The translations under genes were made by a program, and so were the position numbers. Of a stretch of DNA of 64,000 bases, positions 8,331 through 20,760 are shown piece by piece. The DNA lies in contig CM055077.1 of NCBI GenBank assembly GCA_029204045.2, positions 10,368,584 through 10,432,583 on the forward strand, written 5' to 3'. Position 1 is the stretch's first letter; each line of letters begins with the position of its first letter. Source of the DNA: Tillandsia leiboldiana (lineage: Eukaryota; Streptophyta; Magnoliopsida; Poales; Bromeliaceae). The notes below the pieces were generated by a model. The model was not told where the DNA came from and ran no database searches. It saw nothing but the letters and a program-made list of their open reading frames with translations.

Positions 8331-10836
8331 TCCTGCGACCCTCTCTTGGCGGATTCGGGCGCCCGAATGTTGGGCCCGAATCCGCCAGGCCCATGTTGCG
8401 GGCTGAGGCCTATAAATAGTATCTTTGGGCCACCTTTTCATCCTTTTCCGAGCTGCTTTTCACAGAGCGTTCTTCTGGTGTTTTCTTCCTCCCTCTGAGC
8501 TACACCCCACAGAGCATTCCTGGGATTTTTAGTGGCACGCATCCCGAGGTTCTCATTTTTACGGCGCGGCGCGACGCTCGTTCACCGGCGACCCGTTTCG
8601 TAGCATTTCAGTGCGCGGACACCCCCGGCTTACTCCAACCTCCGATTTAGGCGATTCTTGCGCCGTTGGGCTCACGACAGGTAGGGCTCCGACTTCGGTG
8701 TTTTGAGCTTCCTCTTTTTTCTTGTTGATCTTGGAGTTTTCCGAGCTTCCTTTTGACCCTTTTTCTTTCGCGGAGTTTTGGATAGCATTGTGGTATTTCG
8801 GCGATATCTTCGCGCACGGGCATCGGATTGAGGCATGCCAATAGGCGTTTTTCATCTACATAGCGCAAGGAACATCCTCAAATTTTCCTAGAATTTTCTG
8901 AGTTCTCCCCGAAGGTGAAAAATCCCTGTTTACAGAACTTTGTGCTACAGATTTTGAGATTGGTTTATTTCGGGGTGGTTCCCTTGTCGAATTTGTATCT
9001 CAGCGTAGGAAACTCGGATTTGAACTTGCAGATACTCGTTTCGACCGGTTCGTCGCGAGGATCGTGACAGTATTTTTCCTGGAATTTTTCGAGTAGATCT
9101 CGCAGGTGAACAAGGCAAAACAGTGGACTGTTGTGTTTTGGGACAGATTATGTTGGAGCATTGTATGTTTAATTGTGTATGTTCTTTTGGGGTATGTTGT
9201 GCAGTGTTGTGGTGATTGTTTAGACGGGGCGTGGACTTCACTTTTGGGACCAGGATTTAGCGCTCGAGATGGGTGATCGTTGTGAACGTCTTAATTTGGG
9301 CTACCCACTAGGCTTATTGGAGTAATGCATGTATGAAAGGCTAAAATGCATATGTGGACAAATTAGCATGCTTGTTGGACTAAAATGCATATGCGGATAA
9401 AATGCTTGTATGAGTTTATGATTGCTATTTTAGTACTCGCCTTTGGATGAAATTTATCATCAGGAAATGTAGAATCATGCTTATAGGTATGCTTACTAGT
9501 ACATTGTGATTATTATGCATGTGGCATAGGCAGGCATCGTTTGTGTTGGTACCTAGTGACTTAAGTGATTACTAGTATCCTGGAATAGCATGCTTTGATA
9601 ATTACTTGAACAACAGAACTTGTATTTAATTTACTATCATGAGGACTTTTGCATGCTTGTGTGGTCACCTAGTTCGGCCACCTTTTTCTGCTACACTATC
9701 ATGCTGGAACTGACTTAGGAGAAACCATGTTTTTATTCTTTCTCCAGTTATCTAGTCTTAGGGGATAGTGCGCTCGGGTTCGAGCAGAGGCTGGGATAGT
9801 GCAGTCAAACATTTGGGATTTGGGACAGGCAGGCTGCGATGGCAGGGTATTGCGGCAACCGCGGATTTTGGGCGGTTGACCGGACAGTTGTTATTGCATC
9901 AGATCGGGGGAGAGGGTTTGGGGTTCTTTTAGTGGATGGTTCTTTTCCACTTAGATCAGTGTCATGATCCAGTCCTGCTGATTTATACTACTATGATACT
10001 TATTACTCAGGCACTTTACTCGTGTGGGTCGCTCCCCTCGAGTGCCACTCCGGAGTGTGCGATATACAGACTTTGAGTCCTTGAGACTCCTATCCCCTAT
10101 CGGTGTTATGCATAGGCTGACATACCCGATTTGGCAGGCATAGCAGGCAGCACCAGTGTTTACTGGTGTATAGATTGGGTTTAGTCAGGCAGACATTTGT
10201 ATTCTGATGCACATATTTAGCTATTCTTTTAGCTTGACATTTTAGAGGCATACAGTGGTAGCTTCTTCATCAGTAGTTATATTTATAGCTTACCACCTTT
10301 GTTTTATTTTTGCCTCTGGTAGTCCTTGTGGGCATGTCTGAGTTTGAGGTCTACCCACTTGGGGAGGCTACTGTTTTTATAGTAGTTCTCACCCCCCCAC
10401 TGTTTTCCCTTTTCTTTTCTCCTTTCTTTTGCAGAGTCATCTGCGGGAGTTGCGGGACCCTCCTCGGCGGATCGAGGTAAGAGGATCGCGGATTAGATAG
10501 CGGTCTACCTGGTCGCCAGTTTAGCTGTTTGATGTATCCCCTGTACACTCAGATACTTGTCCTTTTCCTTTCTTTTGGGTCTGGCTTCGGCCAGCTGGTT
10601 GTATTTTGATTGGTGAGCTGGGAGAGACACATGTATATTTGAGAGTTTACTTTTTGTACTTTTACTTTCCAGCTTTATCTAAGATGTATTAGTTGTAGTT
10701 CAGCTCTGTTTTATGCTCCTTTATTATATCATTTATATCTGAGCAGGTTACCAGCGCTTCGTGTACACGGGAAATTCCGTGTACACGGCGGATCTGTGGA
10801 CGAGCCCGGGTTCTGGTTTACACCCGGGGTGTGACA
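8331..10836 (+). repeat. Ty3/gypsy LTR-2, plus strand, right-hand part
   Basis: This is a forward copy of the same LTR family. TATAAATAG is at 8411, preceded at 8353-8368 by the perfect palindrome ATTCGGGCGCCCGAAT and a larger 13-bp inverted repeat (GGCGGATTCGGGC at 8348-8360 with its complement at 8374-8386). It ends in a U5 hairpin (10760-10787) and CCCGGGGTGTGACA at 10836. About 770 bp of expected U3 are missing on the left, consistent with LTR-1 having inserted into it and the left half lying outside the window. The right flank CGGGA is the predicted TSD. Confidence 0.75.
10760..10787 (+). other. U5 hairpin of gypsy LTR-2
   Basis: CGTGTACACGG and CCGTGTACACG pair perfectly over 11 bp around the loop GAAATT, about 50 bp before the LTR terminus. 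Counterparts with altered but mostly complementary arms occur at 16132-16155, 23158-23185, 41899-41926 and 62534-62557. Confidence 0.75.
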
Positions 10837-11221
10837 CGGGAGGCGCAGCGCAGCGGGCTCGGCCCACGGGAGCAGCGCGGGTAGTGCGGGCAGGCCGGAC
10901 AGGCGCGCGGGCAGGCGTGGGCGTCGGGTGTTGAGTGTGCCAAGTGGCGGCTTCCCTTTGGTGCTCTGTGGACACGTGGCGGCTTCGGAGTAGCGGGCGC
11001 ATCGGGTGTGGTGCACGCAGAGCGGCGCGGCCGCCGAGAGGATAAGGGCGCGCCACGTGGCGGCTCCCTATTGGCCAGCGCCGATTGCGCTGTCGGGCGC
11101 TGGTTGGATAGGGTTGCCACGTGTAGGCCGCTGATTGGATGAGGCGTTGACCGGGGGCGTGGGCGCGGGGCGAGCGATGCGTGGCGCGGGGCGAGCGACG
11201 CGTGGCGCGCATCTCCTCAGG

Positions 11222-11297
11222 ACTTTCGGGCGCCCGAAAGTGCCCCCTGAGCCCGAATTCTGGGGCTTTTTGCAGGGAACTTTTGGGCTATAAATAG
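11222..11297 (+). promoter_or_regulatory. Core promoter of gypsy LTR-3
   Basis: A perfect 20-bp palindrome (ACTTT-CGGGCGCCCG-AAAGT, 11222-11241) stands 53 bp (core edge) before TATAAATAG at 11289. It is part of the conserved palindrome-TATA arrangement of this LTR superfamily. Confidence 0.65.
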
Positions 11298-13043
11298 GTC
11301 TTTTCCCCCTCATTTTCTGCTCTTTTGGAACCTGGTTTTTGGAAGATCTTCCCAGAACTTCTTCCCCCACCTCTTCTTCATCTCCACCACCATTGTTGGA
11401 CTTTGTGGGAGCTTCTACACCACTTTTAGCCGAGATCGAAGAAGGAGATCCACGGAAGCATTGTGAGCTATTTTCGTCGCGTTTCGGTGCAGAGGCTCTA
11501 CAGGGCTCATTTCTTAGAATTTTAAGATCATTTTTGGTTCTGCGTCTTCACAAGAGGTAGGCCTACAATTTTGGTATTCAACTCTTCCCTTAGATCATGA
11601 GTTTTTACAGAGTTTTTAAGTTATCTTTGGGACCCTTTGTTTCAGCCTGGGATCATGGACAGTCCTCAGTGTTTTGGCTTTTCTGGACAGTAGGATGGGA
11701 GTTTTTGGATGATTTTTGTGGGGAAATTTCCAGGACTCGACGATCTACAATATTGGTATGTATCATTTCCCCTAGATCTGTGTTTTTATTGAGGTTTATT
11801 TATGATCTTTGGAACACCTTGCTGCATTCGTGCACAGATTGAACATGTTGGATAGTCCAAAGTATTTATGGGTTTTCATCTTCATCCGAGCATGGATTTT
11901 GGAGTTCTTTAGCTCGATTTGCATCTACTCTCGACAAGGAATCCAATGGTACCTCTCTTGCTAGATTTGGAGCTCAATTGATTAGGTAACTTTAACGATC
12001 TTCCCAGTGCTATTATAAGGTTTACTGCAGTCCCTATTTTAGTTTTTGATTTGAGCAATGCACCTTGGGATGCAGATATCTTTGGGAATATTAGGTCTTT
12101 TTCAGATTTTCAAGTTGGGACTTCTTCTTAACTTCAAGGTAAACAAATTCTCTTTTGTTATATGTGGATGATTCCCTTTGGAAAAGCCTCTAATTAAGCT
12201 TGGAAGTTCAAGCAAGTTTATGTTAGCAGTTTTGGGACAGCAGTGTGATATTTGCTTTATTTGAATTTTAAGAAAAATTAATGATGGATTTTTGAAAACT
12301 TGAAGATGTTTGTATGGAAGAGGACATCTTTGTTTTACTGTTGGGGACTTCATTTTGAGGTATTTGAGGTTGCACATGCTTTTTATTTAGCTTCGTTACA
12401 CTTGCTGAAATTCTGGAATGTAACCGCGCAGCGTGCATTGTTTCAGTGATTACGCCCAATCCGTGATGCGGATTTGGAGGATTTTCATGGCATCAGACTC
12501 CTGGGAGGATAAGGATTATTCACACCAAATTTCAGCCAGATCGGCAGCGGATCGTCAAGTTTCAGGTGGGTTGTTGTGCCTTTTCGAAAATGACGATTTA
12601 CCTACTCGGGCTATTAGATTTCCACATGACATAGTTGATCGTTGTCTTCTTTTCCTTGGTGAATCATGCTTGAATATCCATATTTATATTAAGTTAATTG
12701 ATCCTTAGTTTATACATGAGTGAATGATTAGTTTGGTTGATGTTACACTACCTTATGTGATGTTGATTACAAGTGACCATCCCTAACCTATGCTATGTGA
12801 GAGTAGTTTTGGTTATTGATCTTCTACCCTACACTATGTAAGATTACTATAGTTGTTGATTCTTCACCTATCTATGAGAGAATGGATGGTTGGTTTATGT
12901 GAGAAGGACATGGTTGCTATGTGAGAAAGGTTATTATGGTTTTATGTGAAATGTTATTTGGTTTAGGTGAGAATGATTATAATGGTTGTGTGAATGGCTA
13001 ACACGACTATGTGAGGATGGTTATGATGTTTATGAGTGAGGGG

Positions 13044-14311
13044 TGTTACGGAATTTGAGTTGGCGTATTTCGTGAATTCGGTTAAGTCTTGAAGATTGAA
13101 GATAAAGAAGGTTGGATCATATAACTCAATCTCAAGAAAGAAGAATTCAAAAGGATCAGGTATGTTTAACTAATTATTTTTGGTGATCCGAATACTTCTT
13201 ATAGTGTAGAAACACTTGGATGAATTTTTAATTGCATAAAAATCAAAAACTGGACATGGGACATGTTCAGGATCCGGATCAGACATTCCAATCCGGATCC
13301 CGAAGGGTGTTAGTTCATACGCAAATTCAATCCGGATCCAAGCCCTTTCTGATCCGGATCCCGAACATGGGTTTTTGCTGAATTGTATGAACGATCCGGA
13401 TCAGGCATTTCGATCCGGATCCCGAACCTTTGTTTTTCAGGAAACTGTCTGTCTCGTTACTGCAATCCGGATCGCCGAAATCCGATCCGGATCGTCGTCC
13501 TGAAAAATCCCAGAAAAGGTTAGTTTTTGATTCTTATCTTCTTCCAATGGTTTCTAACCTATATATAGACCCTTTAATTCATCTTTTAGGGCACGACGCA
13601 AAAAGCGAAAAATACGACCGAAATAGAAAAATCCACATATAGAGAAGAAAGGAAATACTAGATTTAATTCTATGTTTCTTCATCTATATTATTAATTTGA
13701 TTCTAGGTTTTCCAAACTCAGATTTTGAGTAGAATCAAATTAATGAATACTTAGATGGTATTTCCGATCTATTTCTAATCTAAGTATTCGGCGGATCATC
13801 ACCACCCAAAAACAACGATTTTCCCAAAATCGGCGCGTGGACTCGCGTGGCCTTGTGGATTCAAGGTGCAACCGCTCTCGTGGATTCGGAGCGAGGTACG
13901 TTCGTGGATTCGAAGCGTGCTACTGGGTGAAGACCGTGGATTCGGTCGGACGTCGTGGAGTCGACGTTGGACGCCGTGGATTCGGCGTTGGACGCAGATC
14001 GTGGATTCGAGAAGCGTTGCGGAGCGAGCGGAGAAGATCAACTAGGAGCGTATGGAAAAAGGTTGAGTCGTCTGTGAGTACGGTATATCACCTTTGTACG
14101 TGTTATAATTCTAGTGGATTTCACCGTGTTATCGGTCCCGTGGTTTTTTACTCCGGTTTGGAGTTTTCCACGTAAAAATCTCTGCGTGTTATTTATTTTT
14201 CCGCATTGGGTTTTATATCGCAAAGATTTTTGAGCGTTTATTGTTTACACCTATTCACCCCCCTCTAGGTGTTTTTTCCCCTATTTAGATCCAATTATAT
14301 GTAACCCAACA
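13044..14311 (+). mobile_element. Solo copia LTR (1268 bp), TSD AGGGG
   Basis: The sequence starts TGTTACGG and ends CCCAACA, with AGGGG directly before (13039-13043) and after (14312-14316). It carries four palindrome pairs (13271/13290, 13329/13351, 13393/13412, 13464/13484), a TATA-like stretch near 13560 and the hairpin chain at about 13833-14030. No PBS or internal sequence follows, so it is a solo LTR left by LTR-LTR recombination. Confidence 0.9.
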
Positions 14312-16208
14312 AGGGGTTATCAGGGTTATGGGTGAATGGTTATTATGGTTATGTGAGAGTGATATTGTTGATGATCCTTGAGCCTATGTCATGTGAGATT
14401 GTTATGTTAAATGATCCTTGGCTTATCCATGTGAGAATAATTAATCTTGTTGATCTTCATCCTACATCTTGTGATATTGATCATAGTGGTTGATCCTTAG
14501 ACTACTTTATTTGAGAATGTGTATTGCGGTTGGTTGGTGATCTAGCTTATGTGGAAATGGATGTTGTTGGTAGATCCTTTGTTCATCCTATGTGAGATCA
14601 ATGAAGGTTGTTGAACCTTAGTCTATTCATTGGTGATACTTGATTGAATGCCCATATTTAAGTGATGTTAAATGATCTTTAGAATATTCATGTGTGAATG
14701 TGAGGTTTGATAAGCGTTGTACCACCTTATGTGATGTTAGTTATATTGGGATTGTTGATTAGTACCTTGTGGAAAACTTGCATGCTTGCATAAACTTGAT
14801 GTATGCCATGTTAGCATTTAACCCTCCTATGAGATTGATTATTATATCGGGATATCATGCTCTAATAGGTGTAAGAACTCTATTAGATGCCTTTCTTTTA
14901 TTCTACATGAGAATACTTGCATGTTTGTATGGACATCTAGATAGGCCATCTTTTATTGCTACACTATCATATTGGGACTTGACTTAGGAGAAACAATGTT
15001 GGCTCTTTTCTCCTTTTTATTCAGATACATAATGCATATTGCTCGGGTTCGAGCAGGGATGTAGGATAGTGTAGCCGATATTATCGAGTCTGGATTGGTT
15101 GTACCAGTTGGGGATTTGTGGGGTGTTGCGGTGATCGCGGATATTGGGCAGTTGACCAGATGTCGATTGTGGTACCGGATTGGGGATTTGTGGGGTGTTG
15201 CGGCGACCGCAGATATTGGGCGGTTGACCGGATGTGTACTTTTGCATCAGATTAGGGATCGGGATTGCTTTAGTGGATGGATTTTCCCACATTGAGCATA
15301 GTCGTGATCCAGTCCTGCTATATCGTGATACTTGTGACAGAGATACTTTACTCGTGTGGGTCGCTCCCCTCGAGTGCCACTCCGGAGGTAGGCTTATGGC
15401 CGAGCCATGTGTGCCGGTCTGTTAGTTATATTGGGATGCGAGCCATATGTACCGATCCCGCTACTGGTTCTTGAGTTTGACAGCAGAGCAGGCAGTACCA
15501 ATTTTTACTGGTCCATTGATTGGGTTTATTCCGACAGATACTTTTACCGATGCACTCATACAGTTACTCTTTCTGGCACTTCATTTAGAGGCATAGTAGT
15601 GGTAGTTCCTATTTATCAGCAGTTCTGCTTACAGCTTTACCACTTATTCCTTTTCTTGCCTCTGGTAGACTTAGTGGGTACGTCGGAGTTTGAGGATTTA
15701 CCCACTGAGGGCTACTGGTTTTACTAGTAGTTCTCACACCCTCTATTGGTGACAGTTTTGCAGAGGTTTCCCTTCTGTCCTTGCTTCAGTTGGATTGACG
15801 GGTCGAGGCGAGGGAGTCGCGAGATAGATCCCCACCAGTGTTGTTTACTACAGCGGGATACATGTACCAACCCGGATTGTGGGTTTCACTGTACACTGTT
15901 GTATTTTATTATTTTTAGTTTATCTTCCATTTTGGATTCATAGATGTTGTATAGGGAGTTTTTACTTGTATTTTATTTCAGTAGACCGGATTATTGTATT
16001 ATTATTTTGGGAGATGGATATTGTACCTTATTTTCAGTTGTACAGTGGTTCAGATTTTTATTACATCAGTTTTCTTCAGCTCTGATATCTGTTTAGTTGT
16101 TAGATGATACTTTTGCAGGTTGGACGCTTTGCCTATGCGGGGTTTTCCGTATAGGTGGCAGATCTGTTGGCGAGCCCGGGTCGTAGTTTCGACCCCGGGG
16201 GCGTGACA

Positions 16209-16410
16209 GCGGCCGACCGGGGTGTGCCCGTTAACACTGTAGCTATGACGTTTAGGCGCCCGGGGTTTGGTTTAGGGCGTCCGAAACACGGATTTGATAG
16301 CGAGACAAGTTAGTGATTCTGGTTGTTCCGCAGAGCATCTTATCCCGAGATTTGATGTTGGAGGCTTGCATGTTCCACGTGTTGATTCTAGCTTAAGGAG
16401 AGAAGCCTGA
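16209..16410. other. Unassigned 202-bp spacer between two gypsy LTRs
   Basis: This short stretch lies between the end of plus-strand LTR-3 and the start of minus-strand LTR-4. It contains GGCGCCCG near 16253, reminiscent of the gypsy U3 palindrome, but no PBS, PPT or ORF. It may be older LTR or the pre-insertion target. Confidence 0.5.
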
Positions 16411-17868
16411 TGTCACGCCTCGGGGTCGAAACTACGACCTGGGCTCGCCAACGGATCCGCCACCCATACGGGAATCCCCGCATAGGCGAAGTGTCCAACC
16501 TGCAAAAGGTAGCATCTAACAATTATATAGATATCAGAGCTGAAAATAACTGCTATAATAAAAATCCAAACCACTGTACAACTGGAATAAATGTACAATA
16601 TTCATCTTCCAAAATAATAATACAATAATCTGGTCCACTGAATCAAAGTACAAATAGAATCCTCCTATACAACATCTATGAATCCAAAAAGGGAGGTAAA
16701 CTAAAATAATAAAATACAACAGTGTACAGTAAAATCCACAATCCGGGTTGGTAGCTCTATCTCACCAAAAGAACAACACTGGTAGGGATCTATCTCGCGA
16801 CTCTCTTACCTCGATCCATCGAGCCAACTGAAGTAGGGACGGAAGGAAAAACCTCTGTAAAACTATCACCAACAGAGGGTGTGAGAATTACATCAATCAG
16901 TAGTTCTCAGTGGTACCGTCTCCAAGCCCAACGGTTTGTCCACTAAGTCTACTAGAGGTATAAGATAACAAAAATACTGTAAATAAGAATGGATAAGCTG
17001 GAAAGAAAATCTACAGCTATCATGCCTCTATCTACGATGCTCAATGGGTGAAACCACTCTAACTCGAGGTGCCCAAATCGACCCAATAGTAAAGACTGCC
17101 AAAAGACCAGTCAAGCCGGTGCTCACCTACAACCATCTCCTATTGCTGGGTAGGAATTATGTAGGGTGTCCTAAGGACTAATATACGCTCATCTACAACC
17201 ACCTCCACTCACTGGGCAGGAATTACATAGGGCGTTCCAACGAACCAATATACCATCGTATCCGGAGCGGCACTCAAGGGGAGCGACTCCACTGAGGAAA
17301 AAAAACAGTGCAGAAATCGAGAACCAGAACTGTAGCACATGCAGACTATAATCAAATACCCCGATCAAACATATCGAAAAACTCGCAAACCCAAAACAAC
17401 TAACCACCCTGGCCCGAACACTAATCGGCCCAACATCGAACCCAACCGACTAACAACACCGGCCGGAACACTTATTGGCCCAACATAGAACCCAACCGAC
17501 CAACAACACCGGGACCGAGAATTCCGGGAAACTGATGCCTACAACCCCAATCAAACAAGAATAGATTCTAGGCACAGCCTCCCGTAGCTCCCAATCCAAA
17601 TAAGGAGGCAGCCCTTAGAACCCAGATCACCCGAACCCTCGTTAGGGTGAGGAAGTTTATATGAAAAGATGACATTTGTTTCTGAAAACTATTTTCACTC
17701 GACCGCTCTCTTGGTGAGAATAAAAGTTACTTCTTTTTAGAAAATTATCTTGATTTACGAAAACCCAATTTTAAGAAAGTTTAGTTCTTTATGAAAATCA
17801 GTTAAAGACATGTTTTATTTCCTAAACCCCGAAGGACTAGTGCTTTCGCCCTAATCAAACAAGAATGG
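16411..17868 (-). repeat. Ty3/gypsy LTR-4, minus strand, first part
   Basis: The LTR terminus on the plus strand reads TGTCACGCCTCGGGG at 16411, followed by the U5 hairpin (CATACGGG/CCCGCATA-type, about 16463-16486) and LTR body like 4680-6000. It is cut at 17868 by the minus-strand copia element and resumes at 36085. Text on the two sides of that insertion joins into the sequence seen uninterrupted in LTR-1 (around 5990-6290). Confidence 0.75.
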
Positions 17869-18949
17869 TGTGCGTTATGGGATCCAAGGATCTAAATAGA
17901 AAAAAAACCACCTAGAGGGGGGGGGGGGGGTGAATAGGTGTAAACAATAGAACTCAGAAATCTTTGCGTAAAAAATAACCCAATGCGGAAAAATAAAAAT
18001 ATACGCAAGATTTTACGTAGAAAACTCCATCACAGGAGTAAAAAACTACGAGACCGATCGCACGAAAAAATCTACTAGGATTAAACACGTATAAGATGAT
18101 ATAACGCAATACTATGACTCAACCTTTTCCATACGCTCCGAGTAGACCTTTTCCGCAGTCCGCAACGCGCCTCGATCACACGATTTGCGTCCAACTTCGA
18201 ATCCACGAAGTCACAACGTCGAATCCACGGCGTCCAACCGAATCCATGGTCTTCACCAATTTGGCATGAGTCGATCACACGAATGCGCCTCACTTCGAAT
18301 CCACGAAGTCGATAAACATCTTGAATCACAAGGTCACGTGAATCCATGCGCCGATGTTCCTTTCGGAAATCGTTGTTTGTTTATTGGTGGTGATGATATT
18401 TGAATACTTAGATCAATATAGATAGACTAGGAAACACCATCTAAGTATTTATCGATTTGATTCTTCAAAAGAAAAAGGAGATTGAAAGTCTCGAATCAAA
18501 CCGATAAATATAGAGAAAGAAAACCTAAAATCGAAAGTGTTTACCTTTTCTTTTCTATATATGAATTACCTTTTATTTCTTTTCTAAATAATAGGAATAT
18601 TAGGAATACTAGGAATACCCTAAAAGATGATCTTAGGGTGTAATGGTCCAGATTCCCATGCTATACTTTCCGTGAATCCAATGTGTAAAACACCTGTTGA
18701 TGGTGTGTCTGGTCCATAGTGTATCAAAGGGATAGCACAGATGGACCAACTGAGGTATTTATTGTCAGATTGGCCTTCGGCTGCATTTGCTGAATTTTAG
18801 AAAAGGTTTTGGGCGAAACGGAGGTTGGATTTGGATTCAGCGCGGAAAAACGCTTGAAAACGGCTATTTGCTTGTTTATTTCTGAGTCCGGATGCCCAAA
18901 AAGGGACTCCCAGAAGTTTTAGTGGTTTTTCGGTGCATGGGGGAGCCGT

Positions 18950-19330
18950 GGACCGGCGAGGATGCCACGTGGCGGCCTTTGGTTTGTCGGCGTACGCAGC
19001 ACGGTCCACGGAGCAGTTTGGGAAAGACCGGCGTGCACCTGGGAGGCGTGGACCGGCGGGGGTCCACGTGGCAGCGCTGGATTGGCCGGCCCACGCGCGC
19101 TCGGTCCACGGGGGCGCGCGGGGGAGCGGTGGACCGGGGCGCGCCACGTGGTGACCCCGGGTTGGCTGGCCCATGGGCGCGGGGTCCACGCAGCGCGCGG
19201 CGGGGGCAGTTGCTGTACCGCGGGCAGTTGGGGGCAGATGGGGCGCCCGGTCAAAGGGCGCCACGTGGCGCCTTGTGGTTGGAGGGCGCCACCCACCCCT
19301 GGTGCCACGCGGCGGCGCCCGGTTCGCCGG
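18950..19330 (+). promoter_or_regulatory. GC-rich U3 array of G-box (CACGTG) and GGTCCACG motifs
   Basis: GCCACGTGGC or CCACGTGG palindromes occur at about 18964, 19053, 19142 and 19259, with first spacings of about 89 bp. They alternate with GTGGACCG and its complement CGGTCCAC. Similar arrays appear in the U3 of LTR-1 (7670-7930), LTR-3 (10970-11120) and LTR-7 (45007 and 45212). G-boxes are classic plant bZIP/bHLH sites, so enhancer function is plausible. Overlapping ORFs up to 199 aa on both strands are by-products of the composition. Confidence 0.5.
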
Positions 19331-20760
19331 GCGCCGCTGTTGCCTGTTCGGGACAGGTGTCGCGCCCGGGTAAATCCGGGCGCGCACAGTAATGGGCCTT
19401 GGGCCCGGTTTTTGGGGGGCCCGAAAGAATCGGGCGCCCGAAACCCAGGACTCATCCGTCGTTTTTTGAATTGTTTCGTGGGCTTATATAACAACTCCCT
19501 CCTCTCCTTCTTTTGGGGTTTTCTGAGTTTTAGAGAAGGATTTGGAGGGAGAGCCCTTTAGCAAACTTGATCCTCTTGATGTCTTAGACCCCGTGGTGGA
19601 TTTCCAGGATTTTTGGTGGCACGCATCCTGAGGTTTCCGATTTTACGGCGCATCGCGACGTTCCTTCTCCGGTGTTCTTCTTCGTCGCGTTTCGTTGCGC
19701 AGACTTCCCTGGCCTACCCCGACCACCGATTTCAACGATTTTTGCGCCGATGTGTTCCTGAGAGGTAGGGCTTCACTTTTTGTTTGGATTGCGCTCTCCT
19801 ATTTTTAGTTTTGGCACGGTTCCCGAGGCACCTTTGTGACCCCTTTTTCTGTGTGATTTTTGGGACAGCACTTGAGTATTTTGTGGATATCTTCGCGCAC
19901 AGGCGTCGGATCGAGACGCGCCTAGAGTCGTTTTGCATCTACACAGCGCAAGGAATGCCCTCAAATTTTTCTGGAATTTTATGAGTTCTCAACGAAGGTG
20001 AAAAATCCCTGTTTCCAGAACTTTGTGCTACAGATTTTGAGTTTGGTTTGTCTTGGGGTGGTTCCCTTGCAGAATTTATATCTCAGGGTAGGAAACTCGG
20101 ATTTGAACGTGCAGGTACTCGTTTCGACCGGTTCGTCGCGACGATCGTGACAGTATTTTTCTTGGAATTTTCCGAGCCTTTTCCGCAGGTGAAAACATGG
20201 CAACTCTGGACTGTTGTGTTTTGGACAGATTATGTTGGAGCATTGTATGTTTAATTGTGTATGTTCTTTTTGGGGTATGTTGTGCAGTGTGGTGGTGATT
20301 GTTTGGACCGAGCATGGACTTCACTTTTGGACAGGGATTTAGCGCTCGAGGTGGGTACCGTTGTAAACCTCCTACTTGTGATAACCCACTAGGCATATTG
20401 GAGCTATCCCTATATTATATTGCTAGTATACCAGTGGAATGAACATAGCATGCTTGAATTGAAAGAATGGACTTGTTGTTAACACTTGCATCTCTAGAGG
20501 ACTAGGTATTAATAAAGTGTTAATTTTTGCCAAAGATATATTGTCTAAACCCCTTGGGAATAGTATGCTAAAACCATATTATGTTTTATGTATATTGGGA
20601 CGTCTTATGCATGTATCTAGACCGGCTTGTGGCAACTTAGTACATTGGATATTCATGAAATAGCATACTTTAATTTTGTAAGAATTAGAATACCTGAAAT
20701 CATATTACTAAGTAAAGGACTTTTGCATGCTTGTATGGTCACCTAGTTAGGCCACCTTTT

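Larger units (their letters stand above)
10837..16208 (+). repeat. Ty3/gypsy LTR-3, plus strand, with a solo copia LTR inside
   Basis: A GC-rich U3 remnant with G-boxes (around 10974, 11054 and 11118) leads to the perfect 20-bp palindrome at 11222-11241 and TATAAATAG at 11289. The long R/U5 ends in a hairpin (16132-16155) and CCCCGGGGGCGTGACA at 16208. The body is interrupted at 13044-14311 by a copia solo LTR. The left part of U3 is missing, as expected if LTR-2 inserted here. No PBS follows 16208, so this looks like a solo LTR or a 3' LTR. Confidence 0.7.

Noticed and set aside
18797..19561. Several overlapping ORFs up to 199 aa on both strands
   Set aside because: They lie in the GC-rich U3 of a gypsy LTR. 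No domain is recognisable, and overlapping frames on both strands indicate composition effects.
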